A DNA stretch of 64,000 nt. It comes from Gonatopus flavifemur (Eukaryota > Arthropoda > Insecta > Hymenoptera > Dryinidae). The stretch covers positions 2,542,001-2,606,000 of the forward strand of contig JAFFJZ010000026.1 of the NCBI GenBank assembly GCA_018340375.1. The letters are read 5' to 3'. Both the position numbers and the translations under genes were made by a program. The notes beneath the pieces were generated by a model. That model saw nothing but the letters and a program-made list of their open reading frames with translations, was not told the DNA's origin and did no database searches. Shown piece after piece: positions 56,117 through 63,140 of this stretch (the stretch's first letter is position 1; each line of letters opens with the position of its first letter).

Positions 56117-59100
56117 GCATGCATGTAAACTGGGTGATTCAAAATTGCCGTACACTTTTCTGAGAGCAAATTCTTAATGAAATTCTGGAAAGATTTTGGT
56201 CCGGAATATTCAGATCTGATCTTTAGATCCGGATACATGAGCATTTATTGAAAAATCCAAATACCTCGGAAGTACCATATTTCTGACTTTTGAATCCAAC
56301 ACCATTCTCTAAGTCAGATCACGGGGTATTCCTAGGAAAAAATGAATCCAATTAGCTTCCTTCGTTGTGGAGTTATAGCGGTTTAAAATTTTTTGCATTC
56401 CAGTCAATCAGAATTCAACAACTTCAAATCGCGATCACTCCAAAACGAAGGAAGCTAAATTAGATTAATTTTTTTCCAAGGACACCCCGTGATGACTTGG
56501 AGAATGGTGTTGAATTCAAGGAGCAGAAATATGGTAATTCCGAGGTATTTGAATTTCTCAAAAGATTAAAAATTGCCCATATCTCCGGGTCTAAGGGTCA
56601 GATCTGAATATTCCGATCCAAAATCTTTTCAGATGTAGCGGTACCGTGCAGAGCGAAATTCTGTTCGAATAATTTTGCGTGGTACTAGCAGGTTCGTAAA
56701 CACCCCAGATAGAAAAATGTCTCAATAATGCCATCCTAATGGTTACATGCACGCCAAGAAATGTTTGCATCATGGTACCAAGGTGTTTCCGCATAAAGCA
56801 TCGTTATTGGGAGCAAAACGAGGTGATGGTACCATAATGAAGACATAATGTTTACATTTTATGCATCATTGCAATCTGAGCGAAGTTTATGATAGTATGT
56901 TTACGGCACATTATGTTACAAAATATTTAGGGCATGGTTTCCTATCTGGGCACAAAATTGATTTTCATAAAAAAAAAACAACTTCGATTCGAAGATGCCA
57001 CATCTAAAAAAAAAATATCACCACCTCCGAAGACTCACTATCGGTCGCCAGTTAGTTTTATGGTAAAAACAAACAAACTTCTTCTTAACTTTTACATGCA
57101 AACACCAAGAATCAACTTAGATAAATGAACATCGAACTCCCACTTTGAAAGAGCGAATAAAATTGACTTTGGTGAAATTTCAATAAGTTTCACAAAACTT
57201 TTAAATAAATAAAATTGTGTATTCAAAACAAAACCCTTCGTTCACTTTCTCTTATAAACACTTGTATTTTCCACAATGATTCGGTTACCACATCAGAGCT
57301 CTACTCTGCTCTGCGATAAGAAATCGGATGCCTCAGAGCGTTTGACGCGCTCCTTATATATACGTTCCGGGACATGTGCTAATCCATTATCTTTTGAAAT
57401 ATCAAATATTTGACATTAATTTCTCGAAAAAGTTATTCAGGACAACCCCCTGAATATCTCCATTCGTTCTTTTAATAGAAAAAACTTTTTTATCCAAAAA
57501 TTCGCAGTTCAGGTATATCGATATCCTTTTAGATGCATATCGTACTGCTGCGTTTACTTGAAATTCGTTATCTGTCAAATATTTTGGATTATAATTATAA
57601 TAGGATTATTTCGGATGTTTTTGTGAATATCCCTATAACTTTCTTTTAAATCAAAATCATTTTATTCATTATTTTTCAATAGGCTACCATTCAATTTATA
57701 TTATGAAATTCTATACTTAATGTTTATCGTGCATATCCTTACTTTTTATTTTCTGCATTGTGTGTCCATGCACACAGGATTTCATCAAGAATCTGCTCTC
57801 AGAAAAGTGTACGGCAATTTTGAACCACCCAGTATATGACAATAACCCGGGTACACGGATAATGAAATATATAACTACACGTTTTCCAACAACACGGACA
57901 TCTTATTCGTCGATACACGATAGACAGATTCCGTGCACAAGTGTCCTTCTAATACACGCTCCACATGGTGACCTCTAGGACATATGCAACGTTCGGCTGC
58001 TACTTGGGAATCTTCATTCCTATTTTTGTGCGAATAAGAAAAAAAATTGATTTGTATTACTTACCCACATAGCACAAATCTGTCAGTGATATCTTCAGAA
58101 TGTTCTGCAACATCCTGGAGATATTGTAATATTAGGGTGATTCTCAGTTAAGAGGTATACAATCTACAGGTTTGTGGCAAACGAACACACACATTTGATT
58201 CACGATATTCCATATTGATTAGCTTATTTAGAGGTAACTCATCCATTTACTGAAGATGGCTAACGAATTCATTCATTTTCCATGATTTTAGAAGAGGCCA
58301 GGGGAAATATTTGAACCAGAGGAGATACGAGATACAAACTTTTTAAGCTACTCAATTTTTTCGATGTAGAGACGATCTGCAATCAAGTTTAGTTGTTGAA
58401 ATTCATAGTTAGACGTCAATTTGTATGAAATAATGTTGAACGTATCACGTGAAATCTCTTGTAGACACTTTGCATCTGCCCTGGATATTTTGTATTTCCC
58501 CTAGCAACTGATCAGTTGGCCAGGGGAAATACAGACAGGGGAGATACTTTTTGAAGGAAATGTTGAGATCAAAACAAACGTAGAGTTTTGACTTACCTCA
58601 ACATTTAACAAATTTAACACTCAACTCATTATAGTGTATCACCGACGATAATTAATAAATCGTTCTTCATTGGAAACAATCAACCAGGGGGGATAACATG
58701 ATCACATAACCTAGTACTCAAACCACTTTGAGAAATTGGAAGAAGTAATCAATGAAGATTGCTAAACGATTCGATTGATGTTTATTGGCAACTTTACATC
58801 ATTCCTCACCCCTCACAGGTGGATGGAAATTTTCGTGAAACATCCGATAATTATTTATGACTATAAAAGTATGCCAGGGGGGGATACATCAAAGTTGAGG
58901 GATATAATCTGAACTGAAAAAGAATCATTTTCAAGAAATACGTTGGTAGTTCCAACCCTACAACACGATAATTTATCAATGGAAGAACATATACACGAAG
59001 TATTATAACAATATGATCGGAATAGGATCTGGTTTCCTGGTGATTTCGTACGACAATCGAGGGAAGGACAGGCCAGAGAAGATAAATTTCTTGCACTTCA

Positions 59101-62100
59101 TCCTAAATTTCAGACACACCATTAAAATTTCATCACTAGAACATGATGTACCTCATAGATAACGAAGTTATCATGCTAACCCTTTTAGTCAACTGTAATG
59201 CTCAATTTTCAGTATTTTTTTTTCATTGCCGCAGGAAGCGGCATTCTAACTCTTAACTGAATCAGCCATTAACAGAATGTCTTGGAGATATCACTGAGAC
59301 ATTTTTGCTATGTGGATAACTTATTTTTGTGTGCCTGAAAATGTCTCCTGTGGAAGATCCCCAATCGCATATCAACCTACACTCTCTTGTATGTCATTTA
59401 CGACTTCCGCGTGATCCTCAGTAACTACTTGATTGTTTTTGGTAAAAATTTGAAACAATACACTGGGAAAAATGAAATGTGAAAATTTCGTATATTTCCA
59501 CTTATAAAATGATAAAAAATGAAGCCAGCGTTACACAGGTAAAAAATACCTTTTCATATGGTATATATTCCCTTAGTTACCATGAAAACCACGAAAATAA
59601 TGTATATTCTATTGTAAAGGGTGTTACTATACTAAAAGATAATTTCGACAACATTTAGAGGAAATGGTTCAAATTTCGACTGGGGTCTAGAATTTGAATA
59701 GCCGGATTCAACGTACTGCGAAACACCGCTTCCATGCGTGAAAAATAGGAAACAGCACTCCATTCAAGAGAATACCAGCGATCCCCGCTGATGCAACCCG
59801 CCATACAAGCGTACTGACTAAGTAAACATTTTCTCGGCAAGAATACTCTGAACTGAATCCATGGAGGAATGTGAAATTTTCAGGAATCAATCTTTAATCC
59901 TTCATCAACCGCGGTACATCACCCGAATTTTGAATTTTGGAAAAACAGTTTGTGTTATCGACTAAGGAAAAAAAGTTTCTTCGAAATTCAGAATTCGGGC
60001 GATCCACCGCGATAGATGAAGAATTGAAGATCGATTCCTGGAAATTTCACACGGCTTCATGAATTCAGTTTGAAGTATTCTTGCCGAGAAAATGTTTACT
60101 CAGTCGGTCCGCTTGTATGGCGGGTTACATCAGCGAGGTTCGCTGGTATTCCCTGATGTTGTGTGTGTTTTGAGAAAACCGCAGTTTCGCTTGCTCCATC
60201 ACGATGGTGTATGAATGAAGACTTCATTTTCGGCGATTTTAAAAGTTTTTCAGGTACGTGTTCTATATTTTTTCACTCTCAGTGGTTTATCATTTGCTAT
60301 GAGGCTGTTGGGGCATCGTGTTATACATGTTTTGAGCTCTTGAAATCCATTCAAGTTTATTCAATTGCCTCTCGTTCTAGATCGTACGTAATCTCAAAAA
60401 TTTAATCACGCAGTGGTATAAATTTCGATTACCGTTAATGGTCCAAAGTGAATACCACAAAAAGCACCAGGTAAACCAGGTTCATGGTATTCTGGTAAAT
60501 ACTACCAAATAAGTAGTGGTAGGCGTGGTAAGTAGTGGTGATAGTAGATTTTTGTAGATAAGCGATGAATTCTCAACTTTCCCCTTAAGGGTATTCCGTA
60601 GAAGCCAAAGTTATTAGATCTCTCTACCCAAAATACTCCAAGATGACTGAATAAAATCGATTAAAACAACCAGCCAGACCTTCTGTTGATATGGGACAAG
60701 GTCTGGCTGGTTGTTATATTCCATTCTATTGAGTCATCTTTGAGTATTTTGGGAAAAACAATCTAGTAACTTCGGCTTCCCTTAAAAATATCCATGATAT
60801 GCAAATAAAATTACCTGGAAATATTGTTTTCATAATGTTATGTTATAATACAGTGAAATATTATTATTGCCTCCATTCCCTTTCACCTCGTGACACCTTG
60901 AAGCTGGTTGTCGAAATTTGGACCTCAGTTCCAAAATCAACAATTATGACAACTTTTCCAAAAACCAATATGCGGAAAGAATGTTCAAATGTTATAATGT
61001 TTAAAGATACAGATTCGGTGTATAATCCTTCTAGCTACGCATGTATATTATTGCGATAACTTGTATGCTCATAGTTCAGTAGTTACAAGTGAAAACAAAA
61101 GTGGTAGTCGAAATTTGGACATTTTCCTCTATTTTTCTCAGTGTACTTATTTATACTCATCCAATAGGAAGTTGATGTAAAACAAAACGGAATGAGATGA
61201 AGCAATTTCCCGCCTCACTACAGTGTGGAATAATACACAACACCTTGTTCACTCAAAAAAGTTCCGAATGTTTTGATTGAATCTTTATATTTCTCAAAGT
61301 GAATAAGGCTCCATGTGTTATTCCATGCTGCAGAGGAGCCAAAAAGTGCGTTATCCTACTCCCTTTACTCCAGTACATGCAGGAATGCTAACTCATCCAC
61401 TCACCAAATATATCACGTAAGGTCCAATTATATGCGCAAAGTATCCGATGATATGAATCAAAGACACACCCTGTGCCCGAACAACAGTTGGTAACATTTC
61501 TGCTGCGTATTGAAAACCAATATTAGCAGCTATATTAACACCAAGACGTGCTAAGATGGCCATAGCAACAGTTGTTAGCCCTGAAATAGATAACAGGTTT
61601 ATTGACTTCGGCATATATGTATCAATGTATGTATGTAATGTGCATCAAAATGTACACAGACTTGAATAAAATTCGTTAAGATGAACAGATGGCATTATTG
61701 AGTGTTAGAGAGATTTGGAAGGAATATCGAACAAAAACCGCGACAAAACTAAAATAAACGACTGTTTTGTTTTGATTTATGGTGGTTTTTATTCCACTTC
61801 TTCCCAATCCTTCTGAATGCGATGCAGAACATGTCTTCAAGTGATCGAAAAAATATCAATGAAGAGAGGAAACATGACGTGCAAGCAGTTTTGGAGCCTC
61901 ATTTATTGTTTATAATTTTCAGTCGATTGGTAATTAACTTACCACTAGGAGTCGCGAGAGCAACGAATGAGAATACCCCACATAGAAACATGGATGCGAA
62001 TCCCATCCATCTTCGACCCCATCTATCTAGAAAAAGAGCTAATAAAAGAGCGGCTGGAAATTCCGTCATGGCAGCTAAAGAGAAAGATGTGAATACATCA

Positions 62101-63073
62101 GGATGTAATAATTTCATATTCCAGACGTGTCCATCGAACACCAAAATTATTAGTAACCTGCAAATAATAGTTGACTGAATTTTCATCATTTTTCTTAAGA
62201 TTTGCGAAATTTGGAAAGAATCCTTACCAATATATTACAAGAATAACAGTAATACGCGCAAGTCGTGGCTTTTTAAAGAGATCCAACACCGTATACTGAT
62301 TGTGTGATTTATCTTTTTCTATCATATTCTTACAACTTCTCTCAAATTCTTCATATACTTCGGGTTTCACTTGTTTGCGGTTGACTTTTTCAAACTTCTT
62401 CAACATCTCAATAGCTTTATCAATATCACCACTTGTGATATACCATCTGGAAACGAAATGTGTTACATAAATCTTTTATCAGTAGTTTTGTGGGGGAAAA
62501 TTAAATCAATTATACTAAAATACCTTGCACTTTCTGGAATCATCCATGGTGCAAAGAATGCTGTAACCAAAGGAAGTGCTGTGACTACACTTAATATCCT
62601 CCAATCAGAGATCCAAAAAGCAATCCACGGTAAAAGTCCAGCAGCGGCAGCAAAATAAATTCCAAAAGACATGTTGGCTACAAGAGTTCTATACTTCGGT
62701 CCGACGTATTCGATCACTGATGTAAACGTGAATTTCATTCATGTATTTTACAAAAATATTCCGAATATTGAATTCTTTGTTGGATATATGTATAGAAATG
62801 AGATGCCAAATTACCAATGATAAAAAGTATATTAAAGCAGTTATCGAACGATGAACCAACGATTAACCTGCAGATGCAAAAGCTCCAGAAACTGCTGCAA
62901 AAGGCTGTTGCAACAGAAGCGAAAAATCCCACCGCATTGCACGATACTAAAGCTGGGATTCTTCCATAATGATCCGCGATATAACCGAAAACAAAACCAC
63001 CAAGAATACTTCCAACGAAAAAAGCAGATTGTGCTGCGGAGCCCAAGTAAGTTTTGTCGCAGACCCATTCGAG
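31654..63073 (-). CDS. Organic cation/carnitine-type transporter (SLC22-like, carcinine-transporter type), 3' seven exons
   Basis: Minus-strand gene read as exons 62815-63073, 62524-62716, 62228-62446, 61943-62157, 61405-61580, 41799-41971 and 31654-31753. Every junction has GT-AG ends and every phase agrees (0/1, 1/2, 2/2, 2/1, 1/0, 0/2, 2/stop). The joined protein starts inside transmembrane helix region 2 (LEWVCDKTYLGS), carries MFS motif A twice (GYIADHYGRIP and DRWGRRW), the SLC22 PESARWY motif before the cytoplasmic loop, and LPET near the C-terminus. The N-terminus and the large extracellular loop lie beyond the window. It is a plasma-membrane transporter for small cations or carnitine/carcinine-like solutes; the substrate is inferred from family only. 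Two introns (about 10.0 and 19.4 kb) are full of transposons. Confidence 0.9.
32729..32738 (+). promoter_or_regulatory. TATA-like box in the left arm
   Basis: GTGTATATAGAAC, about 100 bases before the ATG at 32836. The mirrored right arm has TATATATAGAAC at 36641-36652 (minus strand). Confidence 0.4.
32836..33083 (+). CDS. Hypothetical first coding exon of the 4.2 kb TIR element
   Basis: From ATG to a donor ATGACAG/GTATAAGG at 33084. It encodes a basic, Arg/Ser/Glu-rich, probably disordered segment (start MEVSKRKQRPLTRC, end RPVLPFDFND). GC content is higher than the surroundings. A diverged copy of the exon end with the same donor occurs at 33417-33456. No downstream acceptor could be fixed. 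Unknown protein. Confidence 0.35.
33108..33185. mobile_element. 78-bp hairpin MITE, CAGTGCC family, copy 2
   Basis: CAGTGCCTTCTTTACGAATT and complement near GAATTTGTAAAGACGGTACTG. Relative of 22344-22481, including GTGTAACAAAG. Confidence 0.7.
33950..34745. repeat. Irregular repeats of a ~160-bp block after a GT run
   Basis: TCCGATCGTCATGGAATTTT and AGTGGTCCCATAT recur at about 34030/34078, 34187/34236, 34508/34553 and 34664/34700 with varying spacing. Preceded by GTGTGTGTCTGTCTGTGTGT (about 33968). Open frames across it are by-products of the repeat. Confidence 0.6.
35516..35767. mobile_element. 252-bp MITE with perfect ~62-bp arms
   Basis: Left arm starts TGAAGGGTCGACGGTCTAAA; the right arm is its exact complement through about 62 bases, with TT flanking each side. 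No mismatch means recent insertion or gene conversion of the arms. Confidence 0.9.
35976..36246 (+). CDS. Hypothetical Gln-rich terminal exon in the 4.2 kb TIR element
   Basis: An open frame ending TAA at 36246. It starts with Glu/Gln runs (EEEQQQQQHPEQDQRQQQRH), then a more ordered segment with SLEESVATMGEKISVLSERA, FQWFGIRGRELKMKF and an end VIRELHV. The composition looks coding. An acceptor TGTTACAG lies at 35935, but the frame from it has a TGA before 35976, and an overlapping second frame is also open. Unknown function; it is the best coding candidate inside this element. Confidence 0.35.
36350..36580. repeat. Minisatellite of ~21-24 bp units
   Basis: About nine copies of CATTTATCCATTCAGTTATTT and variants with TTGATT. 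It lies within the right arm of the 4.2 kb element. Confidence 0.9.
37313..37564. mobile_element. 252-bp TIR element, CACTGTG ends, TG duplication
   Basis: Starts CACTGTGAAAAATAATCAGG, ends AAAATTGTTCACAGTG; TG on both sides. The interior has AATTTTCCGG-type repeats like the elements at 38656 and 46708. Confidence 0.75.
37646..37901. mobile_element. 256-bp foldback MITE, CACGCAGAG ends, TA duplication
   Basis: The arms (starting CACGCAGAGAAAAGTTACCT) are identical for about 80 bases and nearly so to 115, with a loop of about 25 bases. TA on each side. Very young or conversion-maintained. Confidence 0.9.
38656..38940. mobile_element. 285-bp TIR element, CGCTGTG/CACTGT family, TA duplication
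   Basis: Left CGCTGTGAAAAAAAACTTC, right TTTTTTGAACAGTG, TA on both sides. It contains CATGAAAATTCCAGTACA-type motifs shared with 46708-47764. Nested in the AGCTA-rich sequence related to 27591-28246. Confidence 0.65.
39000..40115. other. Unassigned intronic sequence
   Basis: Contains a GC-richer block (39500-39760) with an Arg/Ser-rich open frame on the plus strand and no recognisable domain. The rest is plain AT-rich sequence. Confidence 0.35.
40116..40160. repeat. 45-bp perfect palindrome
   Basis: 22-base arms (AATATATTATCATAGTAAAA then GA) around a single central A at 40138. Confidence 0.95.
40694..40860. repeat. ~165-bp hairpin with purine/pyrimidine-rich arms
   Basis: CCGTTCCTTCCCCCTCCATC pairs with GATGGAGGAGGAAGGAACTG, and the inner CACCATGCGAAT and AAGTTAGGCGA segments also pair, with a short loop near 40775. 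Could be a MITE or a precursor-like RNA hairpin. Confidence 0.8.
41018..41351. mobile_element. 334-bp hAT-type MITE with 8-bp duplication
   Basis: Ends TAGGGTTACCAGA and TCTGGTAACCCTA; flanked by GTTTTCAC at 41010-41017 and 41352-41359. The 8-bp target duplication and end sequence are those of hAT elements. No coding capacity. Confidence 0.92.
41799..41971 (-). CDS. Transporter gene, penultimate exon
   Basis: Acceptor TATAATTACAG at 41972-41973 and donor CTTC/GTAAGTGA at 41797-41798. 173 bases reading ADINAYLPLMCLGLLSFFDA, then TLALPETLDQDLPETL and FWWIPCIS. It is the last transmembrane helix and LPET motif of the MFS protein, separated from the preceding exon by 19.4 kb. Confidence 0.88.
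42353..43036. mobile_element. ~680-bp foldback element
   Basis: Arms of about 320 bp: GGTCTTTCTGGTTGAGATTT on the left against AACCAGAAAGACTCCTTGAG on the right, with CATGAACTAGGAT and TCATCTGGTCGCCT-type blocks paired inside. The short centre is near 42700. Diverged by many mismatches and slippage in the poly(T) runs. No coding capacity. Confidence 0.85.
43730..44628 (-). pseudogene. Outer RTE-like copy, RT core and C-terminus
   Basis: Frames read RRGVRQGCSLSPL, then after a missing segment of about 20 residues QGENVSMLRFADDIAILATG with the catalytic DD, then NYLGSIIPGN and the C-terminal RRSN/KSNLIGHTLRHDSLLK block. The internal deletion and frame changes make it inactive. It begins at the same codon (YKNQ) at which the other half of this copy stops (RIIYEL), showing that the inner copy split it. 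Confidence 0.8.
44622..44628. repeat. ATAATTC target duplication, left copy
   Basis: Matches 45838-45844 and brackets the inner RTE-like copy. Confidence 0.7.
44629..45837 (-). mobile_element. RTE-like retrotransposon, inner 5'-truncated copy
   Basis: 1209 bp with 3' end CTTCATGATGATGATGA and 5' truncation inside the RT fingers. The 7-bp duplication ATAATTC flanks it. It is inserted in the RT coding region of an older copy of the same family, in the same orientation. Confidence 0.85.
44685..45837 (-). pseudogene. RTE-like reverse transcriptase, inner copy (5'-truncated, frame open)
   Basis: An open frame of about 384 codons beginning LAEDQFGFRENRGTREAIL. It includes VDIQKAFDNVDWEK with a catalytic Asp, RRGVRQGCSLSPLMFNLYIE, FADDIAILAT with the catalytic pair, and a C-terminal GRPRASYMKQIVQDKG region. 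No stop interrupts it, so it is younger than the outer copy. The endonuclease and N-terminal RT are missing through 5' truncation, so it cannot act alone. Confidence 0.85.
46048..46172. mobile_element. 125-bp MITE, GATGGGGGCCAAATCAACGG ends
   Basis: Long arms: the left ends GATGGGGGCC... and the right ...GGCCCCCATC, with an inner GAGAGAGTGTGACATATCTC loop region. It lies where about 200 residues of RT/linker should be, so its arrival coincides with a deletion in the outer RTE-like copy. Confidence 0.85.
46173..46705 (-). pseudogene. Outer RTE-like copy, endonuclease C-terminus and linker
   Basis: Minus frames show IEFCKSHRMVITNTL, YTWKMPGD and DIDSDHNMLLMK (the SDH endonuclease block), then a Lys/Glu-rich linker ending QDQQTDGG. 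Frame changes and a stop lie near 46575. It continues at 47765 across the TIR element. Confidence 0.75.
46708..47764. mobile_element. 1057-bp TIR element, CACTGTAAAA ends, with tRNA-like module
   Basis: Starts CACTGTAAAAAAAAACTGG, ends TCCGGTGGAATTTTTTTACA then GTG; AA on each side. Inserted in the retrotransposon endonuclease between GRRNERGQR and LIEFCKSH. The interior is packed with CCAGTACATGTACTGG-type palindromes and holds a tRNA-like module at 47354-47419. A partial sister lies at 48003-48984. Confidence 0.85.
47354..47419 (+). repeat. tRNA-like pol III promoter module
   Basis: A box TATAGCTCATCGGTTAG (47354-47370) and B box GGTTCAAATCC (47409-47419), one base from consensus. Spacing is close to that of a tRNA. 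The flanks do not form a clear acceptor stem. Confidence 0.65.
47765..48002 (-). pseudogene. Outer RTE-like copy, endonuclease middle
   Basis: Minus frame LVRVRTKPVDTVIVQVYMP, then EENLVIMGDWNAVVRQGKEG (the GDWN metal-binding block) and ALGRRNERGQR, cut by the TIR element at 47764. Beyond 48002 it is replaced by a second TIR element, so the first endonuclease motifs are absent. Confidence 0.75.
48003..48984. mobile_element. TIR element, sister of 46708-47764, left end missing
   Basis: About 980 bp matching the sister from its position 130 onward, including the AAGCATAACTGAAAATT start, the tRNA-like module and the right end ATTTTTTTACAGTG at 48984. The CACTGT left end is absent, so this copy is truncated. 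Confidence 0.8.
48570..48635 (+). repeat. tRNA-like pol III promoter module
   Basis: A box TATAGCTCATCGGTTAG (48570-48586) and B box GGTTCAAATCC (48625-48635), the same as in the sister element while the flanks have diverged. Confidence 0.65.
49000..49530. repeat. Diverged direct repeats
   Basis: GTCCGGATATGACTAACCTG followed by a CTCTGCCCTAATGAGA block recurs at about 49115, 49240 and 49480 with substitutions. No coding signal. Confidence 0.5.
49531..50577. other. Unassigned intronic stretch upstream of the RAG1-like frame
   Basis: Short overlapping open frames on both strands with no domain. No Transib-type CACNRTG terminus could be found near either side of the RAG1-like frame. Confidence 0.35.
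50578..52650 (+). pseudogene. RAG1/Transib-like transposase-derived frame with two in-frame stops
   Basis: 691 codons in a single phase, interrupted only by TAA at codon 315 (51520-51522) and TAG at codon 543 (52204-52206). The N-terminal part is Arg-rich (RPRIPFSERSLRSRRREASQ). The catalytic-core pattern fits RAG1/Transib: D281 in YDFDGSSGQS, D388 in TLIDGELLSILTG, then a CPICGA cysteine pair, a HYWICFFECIFHM helix, GSTNNGNTVRRAF, and E602 in EEGSEARNKLYKNDR, the counterpart of the RAG1 SEGNESGNKLF glutamate. Homologues of this frame occur as uncharacterised arthropod proteins. Either a recently dead copy or a gene read with stop readthrough. It lies in the transporter's 19.4 kb intron, opposite strand. 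Confidence 0.8.
52947..53231 (-). CDS. Unidentified open frame
   Basis: 94 codons on the minus strand, starting MFLINEKGIHHNPADAVQ and ending FKYVAWKI. It has a coding-like composition with aromatic and charged residues. No family recognised, no splice sites or promoter fixed. Possibly an exon of a transposon gene. Confidence 0.3.
   Translation of the reverse strand: MFLINEKGIHHNPADAVQFTGGDTYFHRLCFPQTGTDLDEFFTSYRHKENRGLKLNENISEFTHENMNWIHREYQKVRLEKFNPILFKYVAWKI
53478..54830 (+). pseudogene. Mariner transposase, inactivated
   Basis: Starts MSKFIPNNVFVRGLLLHHF. A TAG replaces one codon in the WVPxELKPRD linker (WIP then ELKPRD, about 53841). The frame resumes with VTGDQEWIRYDN (D present, E to Q at the next position) and is cut after SWANHH by the 318-bp MITE. 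It continues with HDNARPHVAKP and SPDIAPSDYHLF, so all three catalytic Asp codons survive, and ends with a frame shift near 54650. Older than the intact mariner. Confidence 0.9.
54002..54319. mobile_element. 318-bp MITE, copy 3, inside the mariner
   Basis: CCCAAGCAGCACCAGAA to TTCTGTTGCTGCTTGGG, with CA on both sides. Removing it and one CA restores the mariner reading line CCATCACAATCAG against the intact mariner, so the two-base duplication is directly demonstrated here. Confidence 0.93.
54902..56130. other. Unassigned intronic stretch
   Basis: Plain AT-rich sequence with a TATTATAT run near 55270-55310 and a (CA)n run at about 56091-56117. A piece GTAGCACCAGAATTTGTA near 55890 resembles the end of the 318-bp MITE family. 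No gene. Confidence 0.4.
56185..56632. repeat. Foldback with ~220-bp arms
   Basis: GGAATATTCAGATCTGATC and ACACCATTCTCTAAGTCA on the left pair with GATCTGAATATTCCGATCC and TGACTTGGAGAATGGTGT on the right; AATACCTCGG is in both. The centre is near 56410. Confidence 0.8.
56702..56948. mobile_element. ~247-bp MITE, CCCAGATAG ends
   Basis: CCCCAGATAGAAAAATG on the left, GTTTCCTATCTGGG on the right, CA on both sides if one extra C is counted in the left end. Confidence 0.6.
58064..59315. mobile_element. 1.25 kb TIR element, CCCACATAGCAC family
   Basis: Arms of about 45 bp: CCCACATAGCACAAATCTGT with GTGATATCTTCAGAATG, paired with CTTGGAGATATCACTGAGAC and TTTTGCTATGTGGA. TA on both sides with one terminal mismatch. 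The interior has CCAGGGGAAATA-type repeats. No transposase. Confidence 0.7.
59768..60156. repeat. Foldback with ~175-bp arms
   Basis: AACCCGCCATACAAGCG and AAACATTTTCTCGGCAAGAA on the left are repeated in reverse complement on the right. The centre is near 59965. Confidence 0.85.
60598..60782. repeat. ~185-bp foldback
   Basis: GAAGCCAAAGTTATTAGAT and AACAACCAGCCAGACCTT pair with AAGGTCTGGCTGGTTGTT and ATCTAGTAACTTCGGCTTC; the loop is about 15 bases near 60695. Confidence 0.85.
61405..61580 (-). CDS. Transporter gene exon (helices 10-11 region)
   Basis: Acceptor CTATTTCAG at 61581-61582, donor TTTG/GTGAGTGG. 176 bases reading GLTTVAMAILARLGVNIAAN, then FQYAAEMLPTVVRAQGV, the conserved Y-x-x-E-x-x-P-T-x-x-R segment of SLC22 carriers. 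Ends in phase 0, matching the exon at 41799-41971. Confidence 0.92.
61943..62157 (-). CDS. Transporter gene exon (helices 7-9 region)
   Basis: Acceptor TTATTTGCAG, donor CCTAGTG/GTAAGTTA. 215 bases with HVWNMKLLHPDVFTSFSLAA and LFLDRWGRRWMGFASMF, the second MFS motif A. Confidence 0.93.
62228..62446 (-). CDS. Transporter gene exon (central cytoplasmic loop)
   Basis: Acceptor TTTCGTTTCCAG, donor ATATTG/GTAAGGAT. 219 bases: WYITSGDIDKAIEMLKKF, a long charged loop and DLFKKPRLARITVILVIYW, leading into helix 7. Confidence 0.93.
62524..62716 (-). CDS. Transporter gene exon (helices 4-6)
   Basis: Acceptor TTACATCAG, donor GCAAG/GTATTTTA. 193 bases reading IEYVGPKYRTLVANMSFGIY and APWMIPESAR; the last two bases complete the PESARW motif in the next exon. 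Confidence 0.93.
62815..63073 (-). CDS. Transporter gene exon (helices 2-3)
   Basis: Acceptor ATTTTTCTAG at 63074-63075, donor TCATTG/GTAATTTG. 259 bases reading LEWVCDKTYLGSAAQSAFFV and GYIADHYGRIPALVS, the first MFS motif A. The preceding exons lie outside the window. Confidence 0.93.
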
Positions 63074-63140
63074 CTAGAAAAATAATTAACGAGAATATTA
63101 ATTTCGATTTCAAAATCTACACAATGTTCAATTCAGAATA

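Larger units (their letters stand above)
56131..57833. mobile_element. ~1.7 kb TIR element, CTGGGTG ends
   Basis: Left ACTGGGTGATTCAAAATTGC, right complement ending CCACCCAGT, arms about 50 bp. It holds a foldback at 56185-56632 and a MITE at 56702-56948. No transposase frame. Flank duplication unclear. Confidence 0.7.
59461..61143. mobile_element. 1.68 kb TIR element, CACTGGGAAAAAT ends
   Basis: CACTGGGAAAAATGAAATG on the left, TTCCTCTATTTTTCTCAGTG on the right, TA on both sides; CGAAATTT follows each end inside. Contains two foldbacks (59768, 60598). No transposase. Confidence 0.65.
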
